From the IMG/VR virus record IMGVR_UViG_3300009152_000021, positions 1 to 21,868 of that record: a stretch of DNA of 21,868 bases, one strand, 5' to 3'. Shown here piece after piece: positions 13,027-19,587 of this stretch (its first letter is position 1; each line of letters opens with the position of its first letter). The position numbers were made by a program, and so were the translations under genes. The DNA comes from a virus. The notes beneath the pieces are model-generated. The model worked only from the letters and a program-made list of their open reading frames with translations. It did no database searches and was not told where the DNA came from.

Positions 13027-13292
13027 GCGTTCACCCATGACCCGGCATAGTTAGATGTAAAACAATACTGACCCATGGCATTATCGTATGAAATGCTGTA
13101 ATCGTATCTATTTTGTTTTAGAAATTCGGTAGCCAATATAACCGATGCATAATTTTCTACCCAATAAATAAACTTATGTGACCAACAGATCGTATCTTCA
13201 AATCTATCTCTTTGAGATGACCACTCTGTATTACCAGCCCATTCCATTTGGGCTTCGGTCAAACCTTCAAATTGATTTTTAGTAAGTTTCAT
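13023..13292 (-). CDS. Hypothetical early protein, 89 residues
   Basis: The gene starts at ATG 13292, overlapping the previous stop as TAATG, and ends in an ATGA overlap with the prim-pol gene. The protein is aromatic-rich (four Trp, many Tyr and Phe) with a mostly helical first half (NQFEGLTEAQMEW, then ENYASVILATEFLKQ) and a strand-like C-terminus (YDYSISYDNAMGQYCFTS). There is no signal peptide or membrane segment. I do not recognise it. Coupling to prim-pol suggests a replication accessory or a host-takeover protein. Confidence 0.65.
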   Translation of the reverse strand: MKLTKNQFEGLTEAQMEWAGNTEWSSQRDRFEDTICWSHKFIYWVENYASVILATEFLKQNRYDYSISYDNAMGQYCFTSNYAGSWVNA

Positions 13293-13492
13293 TATTTTTG
13301 TACCGTAAAGTAATCTGATATGGACATAACATCTTTCATGCGTTCTTTGCTATATGCAATTTCATCTGTTATGTATTGTTGTGCATCTGCTTTTGTATCA
13401 AACCAAATTACTGTTGAATAAGTTAATACTGGATTTTTTGTTACTACATACCATTGATTATTTAACTTATGGTGCTTGATTGTATATTTCAT
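13292..13492 (-). CDS. Hypothetical first early protein, 66 residues
   Basis: The gene starts at ATG 13492 with a very good SD (GGAAGGG, six bases upstream), and it is the first gene after the GlxR-like box and repeats at 13511-13594. It is therefore likely to be the leading gene of the early operon. The protein is Lys/Tyr-rich, with an N-terminal strand region (KYTIKHHKLNNQWYVVT) followed by a helix (TKADAQQYITDEIAYSKERM). This order of short strands then helix resembles small phage-encoded host-takeover or DNA-binding proteins, but I see no recognised motif. Confidence 0.68.
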   Translation of the reverse strand: MKYTIKHHKLNNQWYVVTKNPVLTYSTVIWFDTKADAQQYITDEIAYSKERMKDVMSISDYFTVQK

Positions 13493-13510
13493 AATTAACC
13501 CTTCCTGGTC

Positions 13511-13561
13511 AATTGCGTTTGTAAATGCAATTAAACACTAAGGGTCTGACAAATGCAATTA
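13511..13561. repeat. Repeat cluster in the early promoter region
   Basis: AAATGCAATTA occurs at 13523-13533 and 13551-13561, a 28-bp period. A related inverted copy (AATTGCGTTT) lies at 13511-13520 and can pair with the first copy to make a short hairpin. The two direct copies carry the suggested -35 and -10 hexamers. They may be operator half-sites or iterons. Confidence 0.5.
13530..13558 (-). promoter_or_regulatory. Candidate promoter of the early genes
   Basis: On the minus strand TTGCAT (13558-13553) is followed by a 17-base spacer and TTTAAT (13535-13530), which matches the -10 consensus in five of six bases. The -35 matches only three. Transcription would start near 13523, upstream of the SD at 13505-13499. 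Confidence 0.4.
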
Positions 13562-13578
13562 CCCAGTACGGCGTTTCA

Positions 13579-13594
13579 TGTGATCTACATCACC
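13579..13594. promoter_or_regulatory. GlxR/CRP-like operator, site 1
   Basis: TGTGATCTACATCACC matches TGTGANNTANNTCACA at 11 of 12 fixed positions. It overlaps the last codons of the metallophosphoesterase gene and precedes the early operon. Relative to the suggested start near 13523 it is centred close to -63, a typical activating position for CRP-type regulators. Confidence 0.6.
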
Positions 13595-14354
13595 CAAAGG
13601 CCTTACCCATGGCCGTAAATGACCCATCAACATTGAATGGGATCATCTCTACGCTTACATTGCCACGCTTGATGTGTATGATGACCGCCCCAGCCTGCCA
13701 ATTGGCGTATCCTTTGGTGTAGGACATCTTTTTTAGGTCGCAGGTGTGACCACACTCAACCCCTACTAAAACCCTCTCTAATCGGCCATTAAAGGCTTCT
13801 GAAGCACATGTGTAACCCAACCTGTGCGTGTGACCCGACACGACACTGCGCCCCCAGCGCTTACTAAGGTTCAACGCGGTTTGACCGGCAATATTAGATA
13901 TGACCCCTTCATCTCCATGGCATAAAACAAAGTTAGTGCCTGGGATTGGATAAGGCTTAGATGCGTAGTAAATGCCTAGATCATTAAAGCCCATAAAGTT
14001 TGCATATTGTAATTCGGGTAATCCCATCAAGCCGGGTATGCGTTGGATTGATTTGTACAATCTATCTGAATGGTTTGATCTGCTAACTACATCTGTTTTC
14101 AAATCAAATAAAATATCCTGACATGTTGCCCTATCTTCATCAAGGGTTTGCATAAATGATTCGGCCTTACCATCTGCAAATCTTGAAATGGTATTGAAAT
14201 CCATTTCATCACCAACATTTAAAACTAAATCAAATTTAAAAGCCTTCACCAGTTTCTTTAGGTTGATCACCGCTTCTGAAAACTGAAACGGTACTTGCAG
14301 GTCACTGATTACAAGATATTTTGCGTTAAATGATTTATCGCGCTTAATCTTCAT
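13590..14354 (-). CDS. Metallophosphoesterase (calcineurin-like)
   Basis: This protein of about 254 residues hydrolyses phosphoester bonds with two metal ions. Motifs in order are SDLQVP (residues 17-22, in place of the usual DxH), GDEMD (48-52), SNHSD (about 93-97), CHGDEG and SGHTHR. The first motif has Gln where most members have His, a variant I have seen in phage enzymes. ATG 14354 or 14360 is the start; both overlap the previous gene. An upstream open frame to 14435 is not supported by an SD. The substrate may be a nucleic acid end or a nucleotide. It is the last gene before the GlxR-like box. Confidence 0.85.
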   Translation of the reverse strand: MKIKRDKSFNAKYLVISDLQVPFQFSEAVINLKKLVKAFKFDLVLNVGDEMDFNTISRFADGKAESFMQTLDEDRATCQDILFDLKTDVVSRSNHSDRLYKSIQRIPGLMGLPELQYANFMGFNDLGIYYASKPYPIPGTNFVLCHGDEGVISNIAGQTALNLSKRWGRSVVSGHTHRLGYTCASEAFNGRLERVLVGVECGHTCDLKKMSYTKGYANWQAGAVIIHIKRGNVSVEMIPFNVDGSFTAMGKAFG

Positions 14355-14607
14355 CCTCATCTTCTGTTGGATCAATTCGGGGAATGATCTCAGTGGGTTG
14401 GCTTCCTGGATTGATCCAATCAGGCATTGATGCACCTGGTTCGGTAATTAACCAAAATGCAACATCATGGCTGAAACCTGCGGCTTTGGCCGCTTTAAAA
14501 AGTTCGTTTAAGGTTATGTAATGATTTTCTAATTTATTTAATGCTTCAGCCTTGCGTGGCGCACGCCGCCTACGCTGTGGTGCTTTCCTAGGTTTTTTAG
14601 TAGCCAT
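14344..14607 (-). CDS. Small protein, basic N-terminus and acidic C-terminus
   Basis: This protein of 87 residues starts at ATG 14607; a TTG nine bases upstream is less likely. The first 20 residues are highly basic (TKKPRKAPQRRRRAPRKAEA), followed by a helical region (ENHYITLNELFKAAKAAGFS), a Trp-containing segment (FWLITEP, PDWINPG) and a run of Asp/Glu at the C-terminus. The basic tail suggests DNA or RNA binding. It sits between the epimerase and metallophosphoesterase genes and overlaps the latter by 11 bases. Family unknown; similar proteins exist in other actinophages as far as I recall. Confidence 0.65.
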   Translation of the reverse strand: MATKKPRKAPQRRRRAPRKAEALNKLENHYITLNELFKAAKAAGFSHDVAFWLITEPGASMPDWINPGSQPTEIIPRIDPTEDEDED

Positions 14608-14623
14608 AGTCACCAATTTTAGA

Positions 14624-15502
14624 TCATACTATTCCGCGAATAGCGCGTTCAACGCCTTCTTCAAGACTAATTTTTGGGGTGTAGTAATCGCTAAGCATGG
14701 TTGGATCACCCACCCGATAGGCCACGCCTGCCGGTTTATCGGTCAATACCTTAAACCTTTTGGCAGGTGTGCGCTCATGTCCCAGGATTTTCAAAGCCAT
14801 TTGTGCCAATTCCATAAATGTAGTTGCCCGGCCTGTACAAAGATTTATTGTTTGATTGCAATTGTTTTGAACCATAGTTAATACGGCTTCTACTATGTCA
14901 TCAATGTGTATAAAATCCCTGGTAGTAGTTGATTTACCCCAAATGTTAAAAGGGTTAGCGTTCATAATGGCGCGTTCAATAATTGATGGAAATGGATAAT
15001 CTAAATCCTGATCTGTACCGTATCCGCTAAATGGTCTAAGGGTTAATACCTGTGCACCTTCTTCACGCAAGTAATTCATTAACATTTCACCGGTAAGTTT
15101 TGACCAGCCATAAGACATATCAGGCTTGCCTATTTTATTGAAGTTAATATCTTTCTCTTTTAATTTCTTCTTTTTAGTTAATGTTTGTAGTTCAATTGGA
15201 TAAGCGGCTGATGATGAAAAATAAACAAGATACGGTTGTTTAGTTCTCATTGCCCAAGATGCAAACTCTGCATCAATGGCTAGATCAACCGCTAAGGCTA
15301 ACGGTTCATTCTCTATGAGCATCCGGCCACCTACTACTGCGGCCAAATGAATTACAAGATCATATTGCTTTTTCTCTAATGCAAAAAATTTACGGCAATC
15401 AACACCCTGTTTTAAATCTACCAAAGTTAAATTAACATTAGGTAACGCACGCCTAAAGGCTCTACCTACAAAACCATGTGATCCTGTGATCAATATGTTC
15501 AT
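14624..15502 (-). CDS. NAD-dependent nucleotide-sugar epimerase/dehydratase
   Basis: This 292-residue protein belongs to the extended short-chain dehydrogenase family. The Rossmann motif GSHGFVG is at residues 7-13, the active-site Ser strand FSSSAAYP at 95-102 and the catalytic YxxxK is Y131-G-W-S-K135. Later motifs include LRPFSGYG and RDFIHIDDIV, which are typical of GDP-sugar and UDP-sugar enzymes such as GDP-fucose synthase and GDP-mannose epimerase. The exact substrate cannot be told. ATG 15502 overlaps the glycosyltransferase stop as ATGA, so both should act in one pathway: making and transferring an activated sugar. Confidence 0.88.
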   Translation of the reverse strand: MNILITGSHGFVGRAFRRALPNVNLTLVDLKQGVDCRKFFALEKKQYDLVIHLAAVVGGRMLIENEPLALAVDLAIDAEFASWAMRTKQPYLVYFSSSAAYPIELQTLTKKKKLKEKDINFNKIGKPDMSYGWSKLTGEMLMNYLREEGAQVLTLRPFSGYGTDQDLDYPFPSIIERAIMNANPFNIWGKSTTTRDFIHIDDIVEAVLTMVQNNCNQTINLCTGRATTFMELAQMALKILGHERTPAKRFKVLTDKPAGVAYRVGDPTMLSDYYTPKISLEEGVERAIRGIV

Positions 15503-16182
15503 TTAAGTTTATTAACTAAATCTGCGTACTCTGCCGATCTAACATACTTTTGCAATGTCAATAAATCTTGTTCATACCATAGTGGTTGATTAACTCTTTC
15601 ATACCCTTCATCCATTTCGGCCTTACCTGCAACTGGGTGTAGATGTTCAATAATCACATCAGGTAAATATTTTAAACACTTTAAATCAATGCCTAATTCC
15701 TTAACAAAGTTATCAAAAAATAAATGTATGCATCCAGGAAATGTCATACCTCTAAGTTCATTTACAATACTTCGGGTCATTGCATAGGCGGTTGGTAAAT
15801 TCTCACCCTGCAATAGATCATCACCATAGGCAATGCCTTGATCTAAATTTAACGCTTGAATAAAGGCTTTATCCCAGCCCTGGGTTCTAGGAAGGTGATC
15901 ATCACCCATGAAAACAAAATAATCATATAAAGGATACTTAGTAATATCCAAAAGCATAACCGCACCGGTATTAAGAGATTTAGCACAACCACCTGTTTTA
16001 TTATCCGCAGGTAACTTTTTATAGTTTTCACTTTTGGCGTACTCATTCCATTTAGGATCATCATTATCTATAACAATGTATAGATCGGCTTCTGCCCCGG
16101 TATCTTTAAAAGCCTGGGCTAACCTTTCGGCGCTTTCAGGCCTACCCCTACTAGGCACAACCACACACATCTTCATGGCCAT
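15499..16182 (-). CDS. Glycosyltransferase, GT-A like
   Basis: This 227-residue protein begins with a strand KMCVVVPSRGRP typical of family-2 enzymes, followed by a helix and the strand LYIVIDNDDP. The acidic motif is in FVFMGDDHLPRT, which should hold the metal and nucleotide sugar. Later parts include PGCIHLFFDNF and IIEHLHP, where the final His could also bind metal. The start is ATG 16182 or 16176. It is coupled to the epimerase gene. The two genes together suggest that the phage makes a sugar modification of virion, DNA or host surface. It is distinct from the other glycosyltransferase at 10095. Confidence 0.8.
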   Translation of the reverse strand: MAMKMCVVVPSRGRPESAERLAQAFKDTGAEADLYIVIDNDDPKWNEYAKSENYKKLPADNKTGGCAKSLNTGAVMLLDITKYPLYDYFVFMGDDHLPRTQGWDKAFIQALNLDQGIAYGDDLLQGENLPTAYAMTRSIVNELRGMTFPGCIHLFFDNFVKELGIDLKCLKYLPDVIIEHLHPVAGKAEMDEGYERVNQPLWYEQDLLTLQKYVRSAEYADLVNKLK

Positions 16183-16203
16183 AGGGTAGGGGATAGGGCT
16201 GAC

Positions 16204-16407
16204 TTACTTCTTAGATATAAGGATTTGATACAGCGTGTCTATCTTTTCTTCTATGCGTGCAACGCGGCCTTCTAGGTTATGGCCACCATTGCCATCAGGT
16301 TTTAACTCACTTAGATAATGTTTAACCAACCATCTTACAGAAGCAATAAATGATCCAATTATTGTAACAATAGATACAACTAATGCCATCTGATCGTTTG
16401 CGGTCAT
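16204..16407 (-). CDS. Second holin-like protein, one TM plus coiled coil
   Basis: This 67-residue protein has one transmembrane helix (MALVVSIVTIIGSFIASVRW, residues 7-26) followed by a hydrophilic linker with Gly/Asn and a C-terminal amphipathic helix (EGRVARIEEKIDTLYQILIS). This order resembles DUF2746-type and similar small phage holin-like proteins of actinophages. ATG 16407 overlaps the first holin's stop as ATGA, so they are translated together. It may act as a second holin, an anti-holin or a spanin-like partner. Only membrane topology and position support this. Confidence 0.7.
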   Translation of the reverse strand: MTANDQMALVVSIVTIIGSFIASVRWLVKHYLSELKPDGNGGHNLEGRVARIEEKIDTLYQILISKK

Positions 16408-16598
16408 TTGCTATTGATTCCAAATTTATCATCCGCAGGGTCAAGATAGCGAATTAAAGGTGCAACCAAAGCACCTGCCAAAATTGCATATTCAGGTTTA
16501 ACATCTGCAACCAAAGCCAACAAGGTTGTAACTGTTGCACAGGCAACACTTCTTAAATATGACTTAATCACTTCTTTTTGTTTTGTAGTAATTTTCAT
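16404..16598 (-). CDS. Holin, two TM helices
   Basis: This 64-residue protein has a basic N-terminus (KITTKQKEVIKSYLR), a first hydrophobic helix (SVACATVTTLLALVADV), a short turn with a Pro (KPEY) and a second helix (AILAGALVAPLIRYL), then a charged tail. That is the layout of small class II-like holins. ATG 16598 overlaps the endolysin stop as ATGA, with AGGA upstream. Holins form pores in the inner membrane at a set time so that the endolysin reaches the cell wall. The gene order endolysin, holin, holin is common in actinophages. Confidence 0.82.
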   Translation of the reverse strand: MKITTKQKEVIKSYLRSVACATVTTLLALVADVKPEYAILAGALVAPLIRYLDPADDKFGINSK

Positions 16599-17068
16599 TT
16601 TAATCCTAACTCTTTGATTTTTTCTACAACCTCATGTTGGGTTAATGCTATTTCAAAATGCATATCATCTTTCCGCTTCTTGTAATTGCCGCCCCAGTTC
16701 AACCCATATTTAGTTATCAGTAGGTTAATTGTATTACGCTGATCCTTATTAAATGTATTTGACTTGCCCAAAGGATGCTTAATTGCATTTAAGTCTATGG
16801 CAGTACCGGATGAATGATTGCTTAATACGCGATCTGATGATCTAGTCATTCTAAATGCGTATCCCCAATCATCTAGTTGGCCTTCATCTATTGGCTCAAC
16901 TGATTCATTAAATTCTTTACAGAAATTTACAAACAATGGTGCAACCGCTTTTGCGCAGGCAATTTTAGTTTTAGTGCCAGGTATAGAAAAAGATTGGATA
17001 CCTATCACTTGCCGATCTTCACTAGCAGGCCAACCATTTGGGCTAATCAATTCTCTAATACTTGCCAC
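16595..17068 (-). CDS. Endolysin, M15 peptidase (VanY-like)
   Basis: This 157-residue protein is a zinc D-Ala-D-Ala-type carboxypeptidase or endopeptidase of family M15, acting on peptidoglycan cross-links. Zinc ligands are His85 and Asp92 in SNHSSGTAIDLN and His137 in DDMHFE; Asp134 is the likely catalytic acid. The family has exactly this spacing of HxxxxxxD and DxxH. There is no separate wall-binding domain. It starts at GTG 17068, overlapping the previous gene by 22 bases; the SD is weak. No signal peptide is present, so it needs the holins downstream. Together with the transglycosylase at 10541 the phage has two wall-cutting enzymes of different types. Confidence 0.88.
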   Translation of the reverse strand: MASIRELISPNGWPASEDRQVIGIQSFSIPGTKTKIACAKAVAPLFVNFCKEFNESVEPIDEGQLDDWGYAFRMTRSSDRVLSNHSSGTAIDLNAIKHPLGKSNTFNKDQRNTINLLITKYGLNWGGNYKKRKDDMHFEIALTQHEVVEKIKELGLK

Positions 17069-17388
17069 TGCAAACTTTCTTCATTCCAAATGTATTTTTT
17101 ACCATCAGAAGGCATTGGTGTTGGTGCTTCCCATAAATAAGTATTTAAGTTCTTTGTCCAAGAAGCATAAGGTTGAGGTGCGGCGAATCCTGTGCCATCA
17201 AATGTATATCCAATACCTGCATAATTTTTGTGTAGTGCTACTCCACCTTCACGGCTATTCACATTACCTTGTGTGTTGTATGAAGTCTGAACCCAAGTAC
17301 CACCTAAATTAGCCTCACACCATTCTTTACTATCGGCAACAATAACCTGAGTTACTACGCCATCTTCTACTTTTGCATAATGAGCCAT
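17047..17388 (-). CDS. Small tail/fibre-associated protein
   Basis: This 113-residue protein has N-terminal features AHYAKVEDGVVTQVIVADSK and GGTWVQTSYNTQG, then a Trp-rich C-terminal half (YASWTKNLNTYLWEAP, YIWNEESLQWQVL). This pattern of a 'YAkV.dG.V..VIVad' start followed by 'GvgYtyD...aF.pPqPy.SW.ln..t..W.pP.p.P.dg..Y.Wde....W' is common in aquatic tailed phages in the tail-fibre region, where it is usually annotated as a structural protein. It starts at ATG 17388 right after the previous stop, with AAGGA upstream, and overlaps the endolysin. The exact role is unknown; adsorption or fibre assembly is likely. Confidence 0.72.
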   Translation of the reverse strand: MAHYAKVEDGVVTQVIVADSKEWCEANLGGTWVQTSYNTQGNVNSREGGVALHKNYAGIGYTFDGTGFAAPQPYASWTKNLNTYLWEAPTPMPSDGKKYIWNEESLQWQVLEN

Positions 17389-17586
17389 TTACTTATCCTT
17401 ATCTTCTCCGTAAAGAATTAATGTATTTACTAATTTAACATCTCGTTTTGTAACTATTCCACCTTTTTCATCCAATTGTGATTTAGCAGTTATTTCATCA
17501 TCAGCAATAATATGTACCAACATAACAACTTCATAAGTAAAACATTGGGTTGATTTAATTTTTTTTATTTTACTTACATTATTCAT
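17389..17586 (-). CDS. Hypothetical protein, 65 residues, tail region
   Basis: The gene starts at ATG 17586 with AAAGGGA five bases upstream, and ends directly before the next ATG. The protein has a basic N-terminus (MNNVSKIKKIKSTQCF) followed by strand-like residues (TYEVVMLVHIIADDEITAKS) and a hydrophilic C-terminus (LYGEDKDK). It is too short to place. Position between the fibre-type genes suggests a fibre chaperone or small structural protein; a regulatory role cannot be excluded. Confidence 0.6.
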   Translation of the reverse strand: MNNVSKIKKIKSTQCFTYEVVMLVHIIADDEITAKSQLDEKGGIVTKRDVKLVNTLILYGEDKDK

Positions 17587-17598
17587 ATTATCCCTTTG

Positions 17599-19191
17599 TT
17601 AGATTGCATATCTTACTATTACTATGCCTGAACCGCCTGAGCCACCAGTATCATTTGCACCTGCACCGCCGCCGCCTGTATTTACTGTTCCATTAACACC
17701 AGTTGAAATATTAGATGCTGTGGCTCCGCCACCAGTGCCGCCAGTTCCATAAGTCGGAACTGTAACGCGATTATCAGCACTACCACCACCGCCGCCAGCA
17801 TAAAAAGTTCCTAAAGATTGCCAATTTGTTCCTGCACCACCATTACCAGCAATTGCTATTGCGGATGTAGCAGATGACCCATTGCTTCCTACGGCACTAC
17901 TACCACCGCCACCGCCACCAACTTGAAAAGTAGATATTGCAGTGGCGGAACCGCCAGCAAACCCTTGTGTTGCAGTTCCACCTGTTCTATTTGTAGAACT
18001 ATTTGCCATTGCTCCGCCACCACTACCGCCATTATTGCCATTACCAAATGTTCCACCAGCACCGCCACCGCCGCCATTTGCAGTTGTAGATAATAAACCA
18101 CCAATTAAAGATGAATTTGTACCAGTGCTACTATTACCTACACCACCTGCGCCAATTGTTGCAGTATATGAAGTTCCTGATACAAAAGATTGAGTGTCAA
18201 TGCTTTGATAGCCACCTGCTCCACCACCGCCAGTTCCACCAAGTCCGCTAGTATTACCGCCACCACCACCGCCACCTGCAACTACTAAATAATCAGCAGT
18301 TAAAGAAACTGTTGGAATAAAAGTTCCGCTAGATAAAAATGCGTGGTACCAATATCCACTAGAAAAAGTAATAGTTCCACCAGTTGCCTTAGGAACGGCA
18401 GTAATAAAATTTTCTGAAGATGTAAAAGTATGAATTGAATTGCCGCCTGAAGTTGTATAAGTTCCGCCGTAGGCTTTTTGTGTAGTGCCTGAATATTTGG
18501 CTATAACAATTCCTGAGCCGCCAGCCGCAGAAGTAATTGAACCGCCACCTTCTCCGCCACCAACTCCGCCATTTCCAGTATTGGCAGTTGCATTTGTTGG
18601 ATTACCTGATGAACCAATGTTTGCACCATTACCGCCAGTAGCATAAGTTACAGATGAACCTGAAATTGAATTAGCAGTTCCTGCGCCACCAGTTCCCGGT
18701 GTAGCACCTACCGCATCTGTTCCTATGGCAGATGAACCACCACCGCCGCCACCTGAAGATGAAGCACCTGCGCTAACTCCAGTACCACCACCAAAACCTT
18801 CAACTGGAGAATAAGAACCAGCATTACCAGTTCCCGGTGCGGTGCCACCACTGGTAGATGCACCACCGCCACCTGAACCACCATTACCAGCAGTAGCACC
18901 ATCACGACTTGCGCCACGACCACCACCAGTTGATGATGTTGAATTCAAAGATGAATTTGTACCATTGGTTGGATTTATTGAACTATAAGTTCCACGAGTT
19001 CCACCAGCGCCAACTACAACAGGAAATACAGTATTTAAATTTAAAGTTTGAGCAATAAAATAGCGATAACCACCAGCGCCGCCACCGCCACCCATATCAA
19101 AACCACCGCCGCCACCGCCTGCAACCACAAGATAATCAACGGAAAGTACAACAGGTGCTGACGGTTGAGTTAATATCCCTAGAATATTCAT
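17599..19191 (-). CDS. Glycine-rich tail fibre/adhesin protein with duplicated domain
   Basis: This 530-residue protein is almost wholly glycine, serine and threonine. Two halves repeat the same plan: a start DYLVVAGGGGGG at residues 18-29 and again near 296, each followed by a Gly-rich stretch and GGAGGYR or GGAGGYQ, and by segments ending GGSGIVIAKYS and GGSGIVIVRYAI. Between them is a linker with IHTFTSSENFI and similar text. Such glycine-rich domains form tightly packed helices in phage adhesins (as in the T-even-type gp38 adhesin of phage S16) and are common in aquatic phages. I chose ATG 19191, just after the previous gene, over a longer frame. It probably binds the host surface. Confidence 0.8.
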   Translation of the reverse strand: MNILGILTQPSAPVVLSVDYLVVAGGGGGGFDMGGGGGAGGYRYFIAQTLNLNTVFPVVVGAGGTRGTYSSINPTNGTNSSLNSTSSTGGGRGASRDGATAGNGGSGGGGASTSGGTAPGTGNAGSYSPVEGFGGGTGVSAGASSSGGGGGGSSAIGTDAVGATPGTGGAGTANSISGSSVTYATGGNGANIGSSGNPTNATANTGNGGVGGGEGGGSITSAAGGSGIVIAKYSGTTQKAYGGTYTTSGGNSIHTFTSSENFITAVPKATGGTITFSSGYWYHAFLSSGTFIPTVSLTADYLVVAGGGGGGGNTSGLGGTGGGGAGGYQSIDTQSFVSGTSYTATIGAGGVGNSSTGTNSSLIGGLLSTTANGGGGGAGGTFGNGNNGGSGGGAMANSSTNRTGGTATQGFAGGSATAISTFQVGGGGGGSSAVGSNGSSATSAIAIAGNGGAGTNWQSLGTFYAGGGGGSADNRVTVPTYGTGGTGGGATASNISTGVNGTVNTGGGGAGANDTGGSGGSGIVIVRYAI

Positions 19192-19193
19192 TG

Positions 19194-19577
19194 TTACTCG
19201 GCTACTCTGCCAATCACATACCAACTATCGGTGCTCACTTTTATTGCAGATACCGCACCAAAGGTTTTAGTAATTGTAGGATTTGTAGATGTTGTACCGG
19301 TTGATGCAATAGTCACACCTGAACCTTGCACAATAGATACTGTGCCGGCTGAGCCAATTTTAATAAAATTTACAACTGATCCGGTAGTCATTGCCACGCT
19401 TGAATAAGGTGGAATAGTAATTGTAGTTGTACCAGTATTTGAATAGGTAATAAGTTTATTATCTGCATCCGCAAGCACCAAAGTATCTGATGTAGCCGTA
19501 ACTGCTCTAACGGTCAAATTGGCTACGCTGTTCATCTGAGCCGCCGTTAAAACCTGACCAACTGAAAATGTTGCCAT
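19194..19577 (-). CDS. Small beta-rich tail fibre protein
   Basis: This 127-residue protein starts at ATG 19577 with TTAGGAG as SD in front. The N-terminus ATFSVGQVLTAAQMNSVANL is a recurrent start of phage tail-fibre proteins, a short piece that attaches the fibre to the baseplate. The remainder is strand-rich Thr/Ser/Val/Ile sequence (TLVLADADNKLITYSNTGTT, TITIPPYSSVAMTTGSVVNF) like a beta-helical or beta-sandwich domain. It ends three bases before the glycine-rich gene. I propose it is a fibre base or tip protein in the adsorption apparatus. Confidence 0.7.
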   Translation of the reverse strand: MATFSVGQVLTAAQMNSVANLTVRAVTATSDTLVLADADNKLITYSNTGTTTITIPPYSSVAMTTGSVVNFIKIGSAGTVSIVQGSGVTIASTGTTSTNPTITKTFGAVSAIKVSTDSWYVIGRVAE

Positions 19578-19587
19578 TTATATTCTC

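Noticed and set aside
13493-13589. tRNA gene or attachment site in the early gap
   Set aside because: No cloverleaf or conserved T-loop is found, and there is no integrase in the genome.
17599-19191. Diversity-generating retroelement or CRISPR-like array in the repeated CCACCGCCACC sequence
   Set aside because: The repeats are Gly codons of a single open frame. There is no reverse transcriptase, no template repeat and no regular spacers.
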